Source: Mycobacterium heckeshornense | GTDB lineage: Bacteria > Actinomycetota > Actinomycetes > Mycobacteriales > Mycobacteriaceae | Reading direction: 5' to 3' | Length of the DNA stretch: 64,000 bases | Assembly: GCF_016592155.1 (NCBI RefSeq) | Contig: NZ_AP024237.1 | Coordinates: 3,534,001 to 3,598,000 of the forward strand | Shown: positions 27,220 through 37,668 of the stretch, in pieces | How positions within the stretch are numbered: the first letter of the stretch is position 1 | Layout: every line of letters begins with the position of its first letter | Notes under the pieces: model-generated | Database searches by the model: none | What the model was told of the DNA's origin: nothing | The model's input: the letters and a program-made list of their open reading frames with translations, nothing else | Translations under genes and position numbers: made by a program

Positions 27220-28281
27220 GTGGATTACCGCATCACAGCAGACGACCGGGCTCGGTTCAAACGGTGCCGACGAGAATGGGATTTCGCCTCGCCGCACCGC
27301 CGCGATCTCGAGCCGGTCGGCACCGCCGATTCCGCGTTACCGGCCGCCGTCAAAGACGCGCTGGCGGTCTACTACTACCCGGGCACCTGGGACTGGCCAT
27401 CCGAACTGAAGCAATCGCTGGTGCGCAAGGCCGCCGAGCGTTCCCTCGACGACGCTGATGCGACCGATTTGCTGCCGACGGCGATCACGCTGCTCGACAC
27501 CTACGACGCATGGGCGAGCATGGTCGACGACTTCGCTCCGGTGAAGGTCGGGCCCGAGGTCCAAGGGTTGGTGCCCGATCCGCGCGACCCGGAACGAGGA
27601 TTGCAGACCGCGGACGGGGCGGCGGTGATCTACACCTGCCGAATCGATCTGCTGGCCGTCGACGGCGCCGACGAATACTGGGTGGTTGGCCACCGGATCG
27701 GCAACGCATGGCAGGACCTGGAGATGTTGATCCGCGACGAGGCTGCTGTCGCACAATGCTGGGCATGGGAGCAGGAGTATCTCGGGATGGAGATATCGGG
27801 CACGATCCACAACGAGATACGCCTCACCGGTCCACCTGATCGGCCCTCGGCTACCGGCAGTCCGGCAAGTCGGGTGCGTCAAAGCGAGGGCAGCGGGGGC
27901 GGTCGAACGATCCCGCAGCACCGACGGTTGTCCGCGCGCGCATCACGCGCCGACGACTCGGCCCGCATTCAGCAGTGCACGGTGGGTCCGCTGCGGCGAA
28001 CCCGGATCCGCCGCAGCCGCGCCGAGATCGGCGCGGTAGGCGCCCTGATCGGTTCCGAGGCCCTCGACATGAGCGGCAATCCCGCGATCTATCCGACGTT
28101 CGCCCCTCACTGTCAGACCTGCCAATTCAGTGCCCCGTGTCTGGCTCTCAGCGGCGGAGCTGATCCGGAACCTATTCTCGCAGCACAGTTTCGGCGCCAC
28201 CTGCCCGAGAATCGTCACAAGCCAAGACTGGGCCAGTCCACCTGGGGCTTCGGCAGGGGTGCCGCACCGCCGCCGTGGTGA
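27220..28281 (+). CDS. RecB/Cas4-like PD-(D/E)XK nuclease-fold protein with probable Fe-S site
   Basis: 353 residues. An N-terminal Cys in RFKRCRREWDFASP and three C-terminal cysteines in HCQTCQFSAPC match the one-plus-three ligand layout of the iron-sulfur cluster in AddB/Cas4-type nucleases. The middle has IYTCRIDLLAVDG (motif II Asp kept) and EAAVAQCWAWEQEYLG (the Q-containing helix). The expected VVDYKTG-like motif III reads VVGHRIG, so the catalytic acid and lysine seem absent. It may be a DNA-binding protein rather than an active nuclease. The start is a GTG. I see no CRISPR array nearby, so a Cas4 role is unlikely. Confidence 0.6.
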   Translation: MDYRITADDRARFKRCRREWDFASPHRRDLEPVGTADSALPAAVKDALAVYYYPGTWDWPSELKQSLVRKAAERSLDDADATDLLPTAITLLDTYDAWASMVDDFAPVKVGPEVQGLVPDPRDPERGLQTADGAAVIYTCRIDLLAVDGADEYWVVGHRIGNAWQDLEMLIRDEAAVAQCWAWEQEYLGMEISGTIHNEIRLTGPPDRPSATGSPASRVRQSEGSGGGRTIPQHRRLSARASRADDSARIQQCTVGPLRRTRIRRSRAEIGAVGALIGSEALDMSGNPAIYPTFAPHCQTCQFSAPCLALSGGADPEPILAAQFRRHLPENRHKPRLGQSTWGFGRGAAPPPW

Positions 28282-28426
28282 TCGCGTCACGGGCACGGGT
28301 ATTGCTCGCTGTCGCATAACCCGGCCAGCATGGCCTCCGTCAGCGACGGGCGGGGTCTCCGCGGCAACCAGCGCGGAAACGAACCGGCCCCTGGATGTCC
28401 GAGCGGGTGATCCGTTCGGCCGCGGG

Positions 28427-29947
28427 CTAGTTCTGCCCGCAAGCCGAAAGGACGAGTTCGCGCACCCGCGCCGCGTCGGCCTGGCCCTTGGTGGCCTTCA
28501 TGACCGCGCCAACGATGGCGCCGGCCGCCTGCACTTTGCCACCCCGGATTTTCTCAACGATGTCGGGGTTGGCGGCCAGCGCTTCGTCAACCGCGGCCTG
28601 GATCAGCGCGTCGTCGCGCACCACCGCAAGGCCGCGGGCGTTCATCACCTGTTCGGGCTCGCCTTCGCCCGCCAGCACGCCTTCAACGACCTGGCGGGCC
28701 AGCTTGTTCGACAGCTTGCCCTGCTCGACCAGTGCGATAACGGCGGCGACCTGTTTGGGGCTGATGGGCAATTCGTCGAGCTCGACGCGGGCCTCGTTGG
28801 CCTTCTGCACCAGGAAGTTCCCCCACCAGGCGCGGGCCGCGTCGCTGGGCGCGCCGTGCTCGACCGTCGCGATGACCAGGTCGACGGCACCGGCGTTGAC
28901 CAGATCGCGCATTACCTCGTCGGAAAGCCCCCACTCCTGCTGAATCCTCTTGCGGCGCAACCACGGTAGCTCCGGGATAGTTTGGCGCAGCCGGTCGACC
29001 AGCTCGGTGCTGGGAGCGATCGGCTCCAGGTCTGGCTCCGGGAAATACCGGTAGTCCTGGGCGGTCTCTTTGGTGCGGCCGGGGCTGGTGTAGCCCGCTT
29101 CGTGGAAGTGCCGGGTTTCTTGGATCACCCGGTCACCAGATGCCAGGACAGCGCCCTGTCGCTGCATTTCGTAACGGACCGCGACTTCGACGCTCTTGAG
29201 CGAGTTGACGTTCTTGGTCTCGGTGCGGATACCGAATTCTGTTGTGCCGATCGGCTTTAACGACACGTTGGCGTCGCAGCGCATCGAACCCTGGTCCATG
29301 CGGACGTCGGAGACGCCCAGGGCGCGCAACAGGTCTCGCAGCGCGGTCACATAGGCGCGGGCAATCTGGGGTGCTTTGGCGCCGGTCCCTTCAATGGGCT
29401 TGGTGACGATTTCGATCAGTGGCACGCCCGAGCGGTTGTAGTCGATCAGCGACGTAGTCGCCCCTTCGATGCGACCGGTGTCGCTACCGAGGTGGGTTAG
29501 TTTGCCGGTGTCTTCTTCCATGTGCGCGCGTTCGATGCCGACCCGCCAACTGGTGCCGTCCGGCAGCGGCACATCCAGGTACCCGTTGACCGCGATTGGT
29601 TCGTCGTACTGGGAGATCTGGTAGTTCTTCGGCATGTCCGGATAGAAGTAGTTCTTCCGCGCGAAGCGGCACCACGGCGCGATCTCACAGTTGAGGGCCA
29701 GCCCGATCCGGATCGCCGACTCCACCGCAGCCTGGTTGAGCACGGGCAGCGAGCCGGGCAGCCCCAGACACACCGGGCATACCTGGGTGTTGGGTTCGGC
29801 GCCGAATGCGGTGGGACAGCCGCAGAACATCTTGGTGGCGGTGGATAGCTCGACGTGCACCTCCAACCCGAGTACCGGCTCGTAGCGTGCGACGACCTCG
29901 TCGTAGTCGAGCAGCTCGACGCCAGCGACCTTTGCGGCAACCGTCAT
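28427..29947 (-). CDS. gatB: Aspartyl/glutamyl-tRNA amidotransferase subunit B
   Basis: GatB activates Glu-tRNA(Gln) or Asp-tRNA(Asn) by phosphorylation so that GatA-derived ammonia can amidate it. The ATG at 29947 gives 506 residues starting (M)[18 protein letters not shown]. Conserved family phrases include [55 protein letters not shown], and the C-terminal YqeY-like tail ([20 protein letters not shown]). The open frame upstream to 30181 is not GatB. It is separated from gatC/gatA by several genes, as in M. tuberculosis, where pfkA lies between them. Confidence 0.97.
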   Translation of the reverse strand: MTVAAKVAGVELLDYDEVVARYEPVLGLEVHVELSTATKMFCGCPTAFGAEPNTQVCPVCLGLPGSLPVLNQAAVESAIRIGLALNCEIAPWCRFARKNYFYPDMPKNYQISQYDEPIAVNGYLDVPLPDGTSWRVGIERAHMEEDTGKLTHLGSDTGRIEGATTSLIDYNRSGVPLIEIVTKPIEGTGAKAPQIARAYVTALRDLLRALGVSDVRMDQGSMRCDANVSLKPIGTTEFGIRTETKNVNSLKSVEVAVRYEMQRQGAVLASGDRVIQETRHFHEAGYTSPGRTKETAQDYRYFPEPDLEPIAPSTELVDRLRQTIPELPWLRRKRIQQEWGLSDEVMRDLVNAGAVDLVIATVEHGAPSDAARAWWGNFLVQKANEARVELDELPISPKQVAAVIALVEQGKLSNKLARQVVEGVLAGEGEPEQVMNARGLAVVRDDALIQAAVDEALAANPDIVEKIRGGKVQAAGAIVGAVMKATKGQADAARVRELVLSACGQN

Positions 29948-30017
29948 GGCTTCGATCGTAGTGAAGACACGACGTCGTGCTGGCCGGCATGCCCCGAGCC
30001 GTGCCGAAGGCCCAGTG

Positions 30018-30551
30018 TTACTCGGCTTCGGCGAGCAACCGGTAGATCTCGCGACGGGCGTTTTTGAGGATCGCCACCACCCGCTGCTGTATTTCAGCAG
30101 TGGTCGCATATGCCGATTGGGCGACTGCACCGAACAATTGAGCCAACTCCGCTCGCAGGTTGACCTGGTTCGAGTCGACACCCTCGGCGAACTGCTTCCA
30201 GGGGGCCGTCTTGATTTTCTCAGCTGCGGCGCGACCTTTGTCGGTTAGCTCGAAAAGTTTTGTGCTTCCTTCGCTTTCCGAGCTGACGATCAATCCCTCG
30301 TCATCCAGCAGCTGCAGCGTCGGATACACCGAGCCGGGGCTGGGCCGCCAGGCATCCCGGGTGCGTTCGGCGATTTCTTGAATCATTTCGTAGCCGTGCA
30401 TGGGGCGCTCGGCAAGCAGGTGCAAAATCGCCGCGCGGACATCACCGGGGCGGACGCGGCGGCCGCGCCGACCGGGTCCACGCCCTCGGCCGCGGGCGCC
30501 CGGGCCCAAGGCGAAGTCGAAATCGAAGTCGGGGCCGGGCCCGAAACCCAA
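30018..30551 (-). CDS. PadR-family transcriptional regulator (start unresolved)
   Basis: The winged-helix PadR domain is clear from about residue 37: [40 protein letters not shown] and [13 protein letters not shown], followed by the family's C-terminal helices. The only start in this frame is a TTG at 30551, giving a Gly/Pro/Asp-Phe-rich N-terminus ([20 protein letters not shown]). Upstream the frame is Pro/His/Gly-rich until a TGA at about 30825. The neighbouring frame encodes a sensible 5' part, so the real gene may be one long PadR protein broken by a frameshift. It lies just downstream of an MFS gene. Confidence 0.75.
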   Translation of the reverse strand: MGFGPGPDFDFDFALGPGARGRGRGPGRRGRRVRPGDVRAAILHLLAERPMHGYEMIQEIAERTRDAWRPSPGSVYPTLQLLDDEGLIVSSESEGSTKLFELTDKGRAAAEKIKTAPWKQFAEGVDSNQVNLRAELAQLFGAVAQSAYATTAEIQQRVVAILKNARREIYRLLAEAE

Positions 30552-31207
30552 ACCAGTGCCGGGCCCGAGGCCAAAATCCGGTTCGGGCCCCGGTCCGCCC
30601 CGGCCGTGCTGCGGTCCGTGCTCGGGTGGCGGGGGCGGCGGGTGCCCGGGCCCGTGCTCGGGTGGCGGGGGCGGCGGGTGCCCGGGCCCGTGCTCGGGTG
30701 GCGGGGGTGGCCGGGGTGTTTCCTCGGGCCGGGCGCCTTCTTGGCGGGCGCCTTCTTGCCGACAGCTTTCTTGCCGGGGCCCTTCTTCGGGCCGGGACCG
30801 TGTTCGTGGGGTGGTCTGTCATGGTGGCCGGGGCCATGTCTGGGGCTGGTGGCCAGCCTGGGTTCGCGGCCGGGGCCGAGGTGGCGGCCGGCGAGATCGG
30901 CCTCCCCGTCGTCGGGTTCGAATTCGAGTTCCTCGTCGTATTCCAGTTCGGGTTCGGATTCCTCGTCGTAGTCCCACTCGACCAGATGATCGCCCTCGTA
31001 CACGTCGAGGTCTTCAGGATGCGGCGCTGGGATCGACGGAGTGTCTTGCCGCGCGGGCCGGTGTTCGGCAACAGCCTCCAGCTCGACAGGGGCGTCGTCA
31101 CCGCGGTCGCTGAGGTCTTGGTCGGCCAACGGGTCGGTGACCAGGTCGTCTGATTTGTCTTTCTTCGCTCGTCCGCGCCGAGGCCCCGGCGCTTGCGGCT
31201 CATTCAT
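30383..31207 (-). CDS. Low-complexity 5' part of the PadR gene, in a different frame
   Basis: From an ATG at 31207 this frame encodes an orderly biased protein: a basic start (GRAKKDKSDD), a long acidic region (EEDYDEESEPELEYDEEL-like), then a histidine/glycine part and a histone-H1-like segment (KKAVGKKAPAKKAPG). After about 30700 it becomes meaningless, because it then reads the PadR domain out of frame. One base inserted or deleted in the GC-rich repeat near 30620-30710 would fuse it to PadR. It may be a true frameshift, programmed frameshifting or a sequence error. A TTG start at 31240 is possible. Confidence 0.45.
   Translation of the reverse strand: MNEPQAPGPRRGRAKKDKSDDLVTDPLADQDLSDRGDDAPVELEAVAEHRPARQDTPSIPAPHPEDLDVYEGDHLVEWDYDEESEPELEYDEELEFEPDDGEADLAGRHLGPGREPRLATSPRHGPGHHDRPPHEHGPGPKKGPGKKAVGKKAPAKKAPGPRKHPGHPRHPSTGPGTRRPRHPSTGPGTRRPRHPSTDRSTAGADRGPNRILASGPALVWVSGPAPTSISTSPWARAPAAEGVDPVGAAAASAPVMSARRFCTCLPSAPCTATK
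30618..30712. repeat. 36-bp tandem repeat in the PadR gene
   Basis: Two identical 36-bp units (30618-30653 and 30654-30689), each beginning GTGCTCGGGTGGCGGG, are followed by a partial third copy with changes. The unit is 12 codons long; in the PadR frame it encodes Pro-rich HPPPPPPEHGPG-type repeats. Confidence 0.85.
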
Positions 31208-31246
31208 GGTCGTCACTCGCTTTCGGAGGGTGTCATCCAACTAACT

Positions 31247-31278
31247 ACGATAGAGAAAGATATATCGGACACTATCGT
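31247..31278. promoter_or_regulatory. Candidate PadR operator
   Basis: ACGATAG (31247-31253) and CTATCGT (31272-31278) are perfect inverted repeats, with a third TATCG half-site between them. The site lies 40 bases before the ATG of the PadR gene's 5' part, in an AT-rich patch, and would suit autoregulation. Confidence 0.5.
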
Positions 31279-31339
31279 TTGCGCAAGCCCGGCTGCACCG
31301 CCTACGGCGAGCCGGGGGTCCAACGCCGCCAACGATCTG

Positions 31340-32680
31340 CTACGCGGGACCGAGATGGCATGTGTTGTCGGACTTTTCGACTGAGGTCTGCAGGTTGCGG
31401 GAAATTCGATCGCCCGTGCGGTGGCCATCGGGAGCGGCGCCGACCTCAACGCCGAGCGGCTCGGCTGCGGGACGGGTTTCCGGCATGGCCAACAGGTACA
31501 GCGCGAAGCCGGCCGCGGCGATCGTGCCCAGTGAGACAAACGCGGCCTGGTAACCGTAGGCCACCACGATCATGCCCGCAACCAGGTTCGACAGCGATGC
31601 GCCGATGCCCCACGCGGTGATTACCGCCGCGAGGCTGACGTTGTATCGACCGGTCCCCTGCGTGACGTCGGAGACGACCAGGGGAAACAGCGCCCCGAAG
31701 ATGCCGGCTCCGACACCGTCCAGCAGCTGTACGCCGACCAGCCAGTGGGAGTCGCCGGAAAGAGCGAACAGAAAACCCCGCAAGGTCAACACGGCGAAGG
31801 CGACCACAAAGATCGGCTTTCGTCCCCAGCGGTCGGCGCGAGCACCGGTGAGGAACGCCACCGGGACCATGACGGCCTGCGCCGCGACGATGCACGCCGC
31901 CATCAGCGTCGTCCCGACGTGTTTGTTGTTCAGGGCCAGCTCCTGGCCGACCAGCGGCAGCATCGCCGCATTGGCGAAGTGGAACAGCACGATCGCGACG
32001 GCGAAGGTCGCCAACCGGCGGTTGTGCAGCAGGGCCGCCAATCGGGATGGCTGGCGCTGCTGTTCGCCTGCAGCGCTGCGCATGCCACGCGCCACCGCGT
32101 GGTCGATCGCGTCGGCCGGGATCCGCAGCGTTGCGATGACGCTGATCGCGGCAACCCCGGCGAGCAGCCAGAACACCACCGGGGGGCCGAAGAGATAGGC
32201 CAGCCCGCCGGCAACCGCGGCGGCCGCGGCGTTGCCGGCATGGTTGAAGGACTCGTTGCGCCCGATCCGCTTCGCGAAAAGCCGCACCCCGACGACGCCT
32301 AACGTGATCGCCGCCAACGCCGGGGTGAAAATGGCGCAGGCGATCCCGACCACCGCTTGCAGAACCGAGATCCGGTAGATACCCGGAACCAGCGGCATCG
32401 CCAACGACGCGAGGCTTATCGCGATAGCGGCGGCAACCATCAGCGCCCGCTTTGCCGACGTGCGATCGACCAAGGCGCCGATGGGAGTCTGCGCAAGGAT
32501 TCCCACGCCGGTGAACACCATCAAGACGAACCCGATCGAAGCCTGATCCCAGTGGTGAGCCAGCAGCAGGTATATCGACAGGTACGGGCCGAGCCCCTCG
32601 CGAACGCCACCCAAGGAGAAGTTGAGCACATCCAGCGCGCACGACGTCCGCCGCTGAAGCGCCTCAGCGGTTGTCGACAT
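31340..32680 (-). CDS. MFS transporter upstream of the PadR gene
   Basis: A 446-residue major facilitator with about 12 membrane segments. Motif A-like loops are GALVDRTSAKRALM in the first half and GARADRWGRKPIFV in the second. The family resembles drug-efflux type proteins that open with LDVLNFSLGGVREGLGPYL. The ATG at 32680 is the natural start. It lies upstream of the PadR gene on the same strand, an arrangement typical of PadR-controlled efflux pumps, so it may be the regulator's target. The substrate is unknown, and the gene is not in this position in M. tuberculosis. Confidence 0.82.
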   Translation of the reverse strand: MSTTAEALQRRTSCALDVLNFSLGGVREGLGPYLSIYLLLAHHWDQASIGFVLMVFTGVGILAQTPIGALVDRTSAKRALMVAAAIAISLASLAMPLVPGIYRISVLQAVVGIACAIFTPALAAITLGVVGVRLFAKRIGRNESFNHAGNAAAAAVAGGLAYLFGPPVVFWLLAGVAAISVIATLRIPADAIDHAVARGMRSAAGEQQRQPSRLAALLHNRRLATFAVAIVLFHFANAAMLPLVGQELALNNKHVGTTLMAACIVAAQAVMVPVAFLTGARADRWGRKPIFVVAFAVLTLRGFLFALSGDSHWLVGVQLLDGVGAGIFGALFPLVVSDVTQGTGRYNVSLAAVITAWGIGASLSNLVAGMIVVAYGYQAAFVSLGTIAAAGFALYLLAMPETRPAAEPLGVEVGAAPDGHRTGDRISRNLQTSVEKSDNTCHLGPA

Positions 32681-32850
32681 TCACCGTTCACACCGCGCGA
32701 TCAGAGCCGATGCGGCCAACGCACCAACCGTGGCTCTGGCTGGCTTGGGTGCATCGGCAGCATCGGCTGTACGTCCATGTCGCTCCGCGACGTTAGCCAG
32801 CGAAGCTGAAATGAACCTGAAGAACTCGGCGTGGGCAGGCTTTGGCGGCG

Positions 32851-33066
32851 TCAGAGCGGCAACACGGCGCTAAATCGGGCGCTATCATCTGCCGCCCGGC
32901 TGGCGTGCAGCGGCCGCGGCCTGAAACCTGGCGTGGTCCCGTTGGTGCTCAAACACCAGACGCAAACGACGATGGCCACCCCGGACACAATGATCCCCGC
33001 GACAATCGCCACCCGCGCCGCAACGTTGCCGCCGGCCGCCGAGCCACGCAGCGGTTGTGCGGGCAT
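32851..33066 (-). CDS. Possible small membrane protein
   Basis: From the ATG at 33066 an ORF of 71 residues has one strong hydrophobic segment (ARVAIVAGIIVSGVAIVVCV) between a short basic start and a polar tail. No family is recognised and no good ribosome-binding site is seen, so it could be a chance ORF. It lies in a 645-base stretch (32681-33325) with no well-supported gene. Confidence 0.3.
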   Translation of the reverse strand: MPAQPLRGSAAGGNVAARVAIVAGIIVSGVAIVVCVWCLSTNGTTPGFRPRPLHASRAADDSARFSAVLPL

Positions 33067-33071
33067 GAACC

Positions 33072-33356
33072 GTGGACATATCAACCGTGAAGTGCATTCG
33101 GGGGAAAGCCGAAGTGAGGGTGTCGACGCCCGCCCGGTTCGATGTGGTTGATCGCCAGCACAACCACTTCAGCGTCGTTGCGTCTTCCGCGCGGCATGGG
33201 TGGTCGAACAAGATCCTTTCGGTCACCGTGCCGGGCGGCGAGGTCTTCGCCCCCGAGGTCCGCGGCGAGAGCCCGGTCGTCGGGCAGCTACGCGGACGCA
33301 TTCGCGGGATTGTCCGGCCGACGCGTCAGCCGAAGAAGGCGGCGGCGTCGTCGTAG
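33072..33356 (+). CDS. Possible 94-residue protein overlapping the pfkA 3' end
   Basis: A plus-strand ORF from a GTG at 33072 encodes a mildly basic, beta-rich-looking protein ([22 protein letters not shown], then [20 protein letters not shown]) and ends 31 bases inside pfkA on the opposite strand. Composition is compatible with a real gene, but I recognise no homologue. It overlaps nothing else convincing. Confidence 0.3.
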   Translation: MDISTVKCIRGKAEVRVSTPARFDVVDRQHNHFSVVASSARHGWSNKILSVTVPGGEVFAPEVRGESPVVGQLRGRIRGIVRPTRQPKKAAASS

Positions 33357-34357
33357 CGGCTCTGGGGCACCAACTTGAGCTGGCGCACCGCGTCGGCCAG
33401 CGGCACCCTGCCGATGTCTTGGCCGCGCAGCGAGACCATCATCCCGTACTCGCCGGTGTGGGCGGCGTCAGCTGCATTCACCCCGAACCTGGTGGCCAGC
33501 ACCCGGTCGAAAGCCGTCGGTGTGCCACCACGCTGAACATGGCCGAGCACCGTCACCCGCACGTCTTTGTTGATGCGTTTCTCCACCTCGGTGGCCAGCT
33601 GCGCGGCCACGCCGGTGAAGCGTTCATGCCCGAACTCGTCGATGCCGCCTTCGCGTAACGTCATCGACCCGGGAACCGGTTTGGCGCCTTCGGCGACCAC
33701 ACAGATGAAGTGCGAGTCCCCGCGCTGGAATCGGCTTTTGACCAGCCGGCAGACCTCTTCGACATCGAAGGGCTGTTCGGGGATCAGCGTCATGTGCGCG
33801 CCTGAAGCCAGCCCGGCGTTGAGCGCGATCCAGCCGGCGTGCCGGCCCATCACCTCCACCAGCATCACCCGCTGGTGGGACTCGGCGGTGCTGTGCAGTC
33901 GGTCGATGGCCTCGGTGGCCACCGTCAACGCGGTGTCGTGGCCGAAAGTCACGTCCGTGCAATCGATGTCGTTGTCGATCGTTTTCGGTACCCCGACCAC
34001 GGGCACGTTCTCCTCAGAGAGCCAGTGCGCGGCGGTCAGAGTCCCTTCGCCGCCGATCGGGATCAACACGTCAATGCCGTTGTCGTCGAGCGTCTGCATG
34101 ATCTGGTTCAGCCCGGCGCGCAGCTTGTCGGGGTGCACACGGGCGGTGCCCAGCATCGTGCCGCCCTTGGTCAGCAACCGGTCGTTGCGGTCGTCGTTGT
34201 GCAATTGGATACGCCGGTTCTCCAGAAGCCCGCGCCAACCGTCCTGGAAGCCGACGACCGCGGAGCCGTAGCGAGCGTCGCAGGTGCGCACCACCGCCCG
34301 GATGACCGCGTTGAGCCCCGGACAGTCGCCACCCCCGGTGAGAATCCCGATCCGCAT
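33326..34357 (-). CDS. pfkA: 6-phosphofructokinase
   Basis: PfkA phosphorylates fructose 6-phosphate, the committed step of glycolysis. The ATG at 34357 gives 343 residues starting [20 protein letters not shown]. The catalytic [12 protein letters not shown], the GGEGTLTAA nucleotide loop (Gly-Glu where E. coli has Gly-Asp) and the substrate-site [12 protein letters not shown] are visible. The GGEGT form suggests an actinobacterial-type enzyme, which can differ in phosphoryl donor. The frame is open 18 codons upstream but those residues come from a palindromic repeat. Confidence 0.95.
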   Translation of the reverse strand: MRIGILTGGGDCPGLNAVIRAVVRTCDARYGSAVVGFQDGWRGLLENRRIQLHNDDRNDRLLTKGGTMLGTARVHPDKLRAGLNQIMQTLDDNGIDVLIPIGGEGTLTAAHWLSEENVPVVGVPKTIDNDIDCTDVTFGHDTALTVATEAIDRLHSTAESHQRVMLVEVMGRHAGWIALNAGLASGAHMTLIPEQPFDVEEVCRLVKSRFQRGDSHFICVVAEGAKPVPGSMTLREGGIDEFGHERFTGVAAQLATEVEKRINKDVRVTVLGHVQRGGTPTAFDRVLATRFGVNAADAAHTGEYGMMVSLRGQDIGRVPLADAVRQLKLVPQSRYDDAAAFFG

Positions 34358-34385
34358 GCCCTCATCTTGCCGGGTAGATCGTGTC

Positions 34386-34451
34386 AGTGGCGAGCAGACG
34401 CAAAATCGCACGCGCCGGGCAATTTTTGTGCGACTCTGCGTCTGCTCGCCG

Positions 34452-34453
<2 letters not shown>
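34386..34453. repeat. Palindromic element between pfkA and gatA
   Basis: Two 26-base arms (34386-34411 and 34428-34453) are inverted repeats matching at 23 positions, centred on GGCGAGCAGACGCA and its complement, with a 16-base loop. The right arm includes the gatA stop codon. A related GAGCAGGCGCAAAA core occurs at 45309, so this is probably a dispersed mycobacterial palindrome that may also end gatA transcription. Confidence 0.85.
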
Positions 34454-35932
<1,479 letters not shown>

Positions 35933-35936
<4 letters not shown>

Positions 35937-36232
35937 TGCGGCTCACCGAGGATCTTCGGAACGGCGAATTGGCCGTCGATGGCTTCGGGCGCCTGGGCCA
36001 GCGCTTCCTGCTGGGTCAGGCCCGGCGTAATCTCGTCCGGTCGGGTCACGTTGACGTCTTTGAGCGGGTTGCCGGTCGCTTCGACCCCGGTGACGTCGAC
36101 CGCTCGGATCACGCTGACGTGGGTCAGAATGGCGTCGAGTTGGCCGGCGAAGCTGTCCAACTCGTCGTCGGTCAACGCCAGCCGGGCCAGCCGGGCCAGG
36201 TGCGCAACCTCGTCACGGGAGATCTGGGACAC
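35933..36232 (-). CDS. gatC: Aspartyl/glutamyl-tRNA amidotransferase subunit C
   Basis: GatC wraps around and stabilises GatA and GatB. The GTG at 36232 gives 99 residues starting (M)[19 protein letters not shown], with [15 protein letters not shown] and a C-terminal [18 protein letters not shown], all typical of GatC. The open frame upstream does not look like GatC. It is translationally coupled to gatA. Confidence 0.95.
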
Positions 36233-36325
36233 GACCGCAAAGCCTAACCTCGCGGCTCCCGGCGCCGTCACGCAACCACAGCCCGCACGGTCGAAATGCC
36301 GTCGGCCGATGGCTGTGTCACAGTG

Positions 36326-36991
36326 ATGCGCGTGCCGTCATATCTGCTGCGGGTCCAGTTGCTGGACCGACCGGGCAGCCTCGGCTCGCTGGCCGTGGCG
36401 CTCGGCTCCGTCGGGGCCGATATCTTGTCGCTCGACGTGGTGGAACGCGCGTCCGGGTATGCGATCGACGACCTGGTGGTCGAACTGCCGCCGGGGGCGA
36501 TGCCGGACACCTTGATCACCGCCGCCGAAGCGCTCAAGGGCATCCGGGTGGATAGCCTACGGCCGCATACCGGGCTGCTGGAGGCGCACCGCGAGCTTGA
36601 GCTGCTCGACCACATCGCCGCGGCCGGCGACAACGATTCCCGGCTAAAGGTTCTCGTCGATGAGGCTCCCCGGGTGCTGCGGGTGGGCTGGTGCACGGTG
36701 ATGCGCCGCAGCGGCACCGGGGTCGACGTGGTGGTCGGCAGTCCGGGTGCACCGGAAACGAAGCTGGACTCGGCGCCCTGGCTGCCCATCGAGCATGCCG
36801 AAGTATTGGACGGCACCGCTGAGTGGGTGCCGCAGCAGTGGCGGGATCTGGACACCACCCTGGTGGCGGCACCGCTGCGCGATCCGCACACCGCGGTAAT
36901 GCTGGGCCGGCCCGGCGGACCGGAATTCCGCCCGTCCGAGGTGGCGCGGTTGGGCTATCTGGCCGGCATCGTCACGACGATGCTGCGCTGA
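36326..36991 (+). CDS. ACT-domain protein (Rv3013-like)
   Basis: 221 residues. The N-terminal ACT domain ([48 protein letters not shown]) suggests amino acid binding; the C-terminal two thirds (ending [19 protein letters not shown]) resemble a GAF-like sensor part. The ATG at 36326 is chosen; the GTG at 36332 (VPSYLLRV) is equally possible and closer to the M. tuberculosis start as I recall it. It is divergent from gatC. The ligand is unknown. Confidence 0.85.
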   Translation: MRVPSYLLRVQLLDRPGSLGSLAVALGSVGADILSLDVVERASGYAIDDLVVELPPGAMPDTLITAAEALKGIRVDSLRPHTGLLEAHRELELLDHIAAAGDNDSRLKVLVDEAPRVLRVGWCTVMRRSGTGVDVVVGSPGAPETKLDSAPWLPIEHAEVLDGTAEWVPQQWRDLDTTLVAAPLRDPHTAVMLGRPGGPEFRPSEVARLGYLAGIVTTMLR

Positions 36992-37009
36992 GCGCGACCA
37001 GTCGTTCGG

Positions 37010-37582
37010 TCATTGCCCCGCGGCCGCGATCACGGCATCGACGATGCGGCGGATGCGCTCCGGCGCCTGCTCGGGGTCTGGCTGGCCGGCGTCAAGCCAG
37101 GCGATGACGGCCTCTGTGGTGAGGGTCGGCAACAGGTGTGCCGCCCAGCTGCGCCAGCGCTCGTCATCGATGCGCGCCAGGTGGCGGCGGGTGATCTCGG
37201 TCGAAGTCTCGTGGAAGGCTTCGATGACGTCACGGAATTCGGGTTCGCGGGCGGCATGACGAAACAGCAGCCGAAACGCGTCCGGATCTGCCGCGGCCGC
37301 GCGCACGAGCGCGGGGATGCTGCCGTCGTCGAAGTCGTCGGGGCCGGTGGCCTCGCGCAGCCGCGCGTAACCGCTCTCGAGCACCTCGCGGTACAGGTCG
37401 GCCTTCGAGGCGAAGTGGCGATACAGGATCACCGGCGTGACACCGGCTTCCGCGGCAATGGCATCCAACCCGGTTTTTACAAAGCCGCCGCGGGCGAACG
37501 CGCGAGTGGCGGCGTCGAGGATCTGCTCGCGCCGTTGCGCGCGGGGTAGCCGGCGAGTCGACTCGGCCTGGGCAACTGTCAC
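37010..37582 (-). CDS. TetR-family regulator of the adjacent P450 gene
   Basis: 190 residues. The N-terminal helix-turn-helix domain reads REQILDAATRAFARGGF, then LDAIAAEAGVTPVILYRHFASKADLYREVL. The C-terminal domain is the ligand-binding part. The GTG at 37582 has a strong AGGAGG 6 bases upstream (37589-37594). It is divergent from the P450 gene, with an 8-bp-arm palindrome between the two genes. It probably represses both and responds to a P450 substrate. The gene pair is not present between Rv3013 and ligA in M. tuberculosis. Confidence 0.9.
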   Translation of the reverse strand: MTVAQAESTRRLPRAQRREQILDAATRAFARGGFVKTGLDAIAAEAGVTPVILYRHFASKADLYREVLESGYARLREATGPDDFDDGSIPALVRAAAADPDAFRLLFRHAAREPEFRDVIEAFHETSTEITRRHLARIDDERWRSWAAHLLPTLTTEAVIAWLDAGQPDPEQAPERIRRIVDAVIAAAGQ

Positions 37583-37622
37583 CGATGACCTCCTCTTGTT
37601 CAATGACGAGCCTACAACTAAC

Positions 37623-37646
37623 CTTGTATATGTGTACTTATACAAG
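37623..37646. promoter_or_regulatory. Palindromic operator between TetR and P450 genes
   Basis: CTTGTATA (37623-37630) and TATACAAG (37639-37646) are perfect inverted repeats around an 8-base spacer, in an AT-rich patch where the promoters must lie, 23 bases before the P450 GTG and 41 before the TetR GTG. The size and symmetry suit a TetR-family operator. Confidence 0.75.
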
Positions 37647-37668
37647 ACTGCTTGACCGGGAGGTTGCG

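Noticed and set aside
28282-28426. Possible tRNA or terminator between the nuclease-like gene and gatB
   Set aside because: No cloverleaf, no CCA end and no stem followed by a T-run could be found.
30626-31153. Gly/Ala-rich plus-strand ORF as a PE-PGRS-like gene
   Set aside because: The Gly-rich residues come from reading the antisense of the PadR repeat; there is no PE domain.
32681-33325. 645-base stretch between the MFS gene and pfkA as a conserved gene region
   Set aside because: Only two weak, oppositely directed small ORFs are present; they are listed at low confidence, and I see nothing else there.
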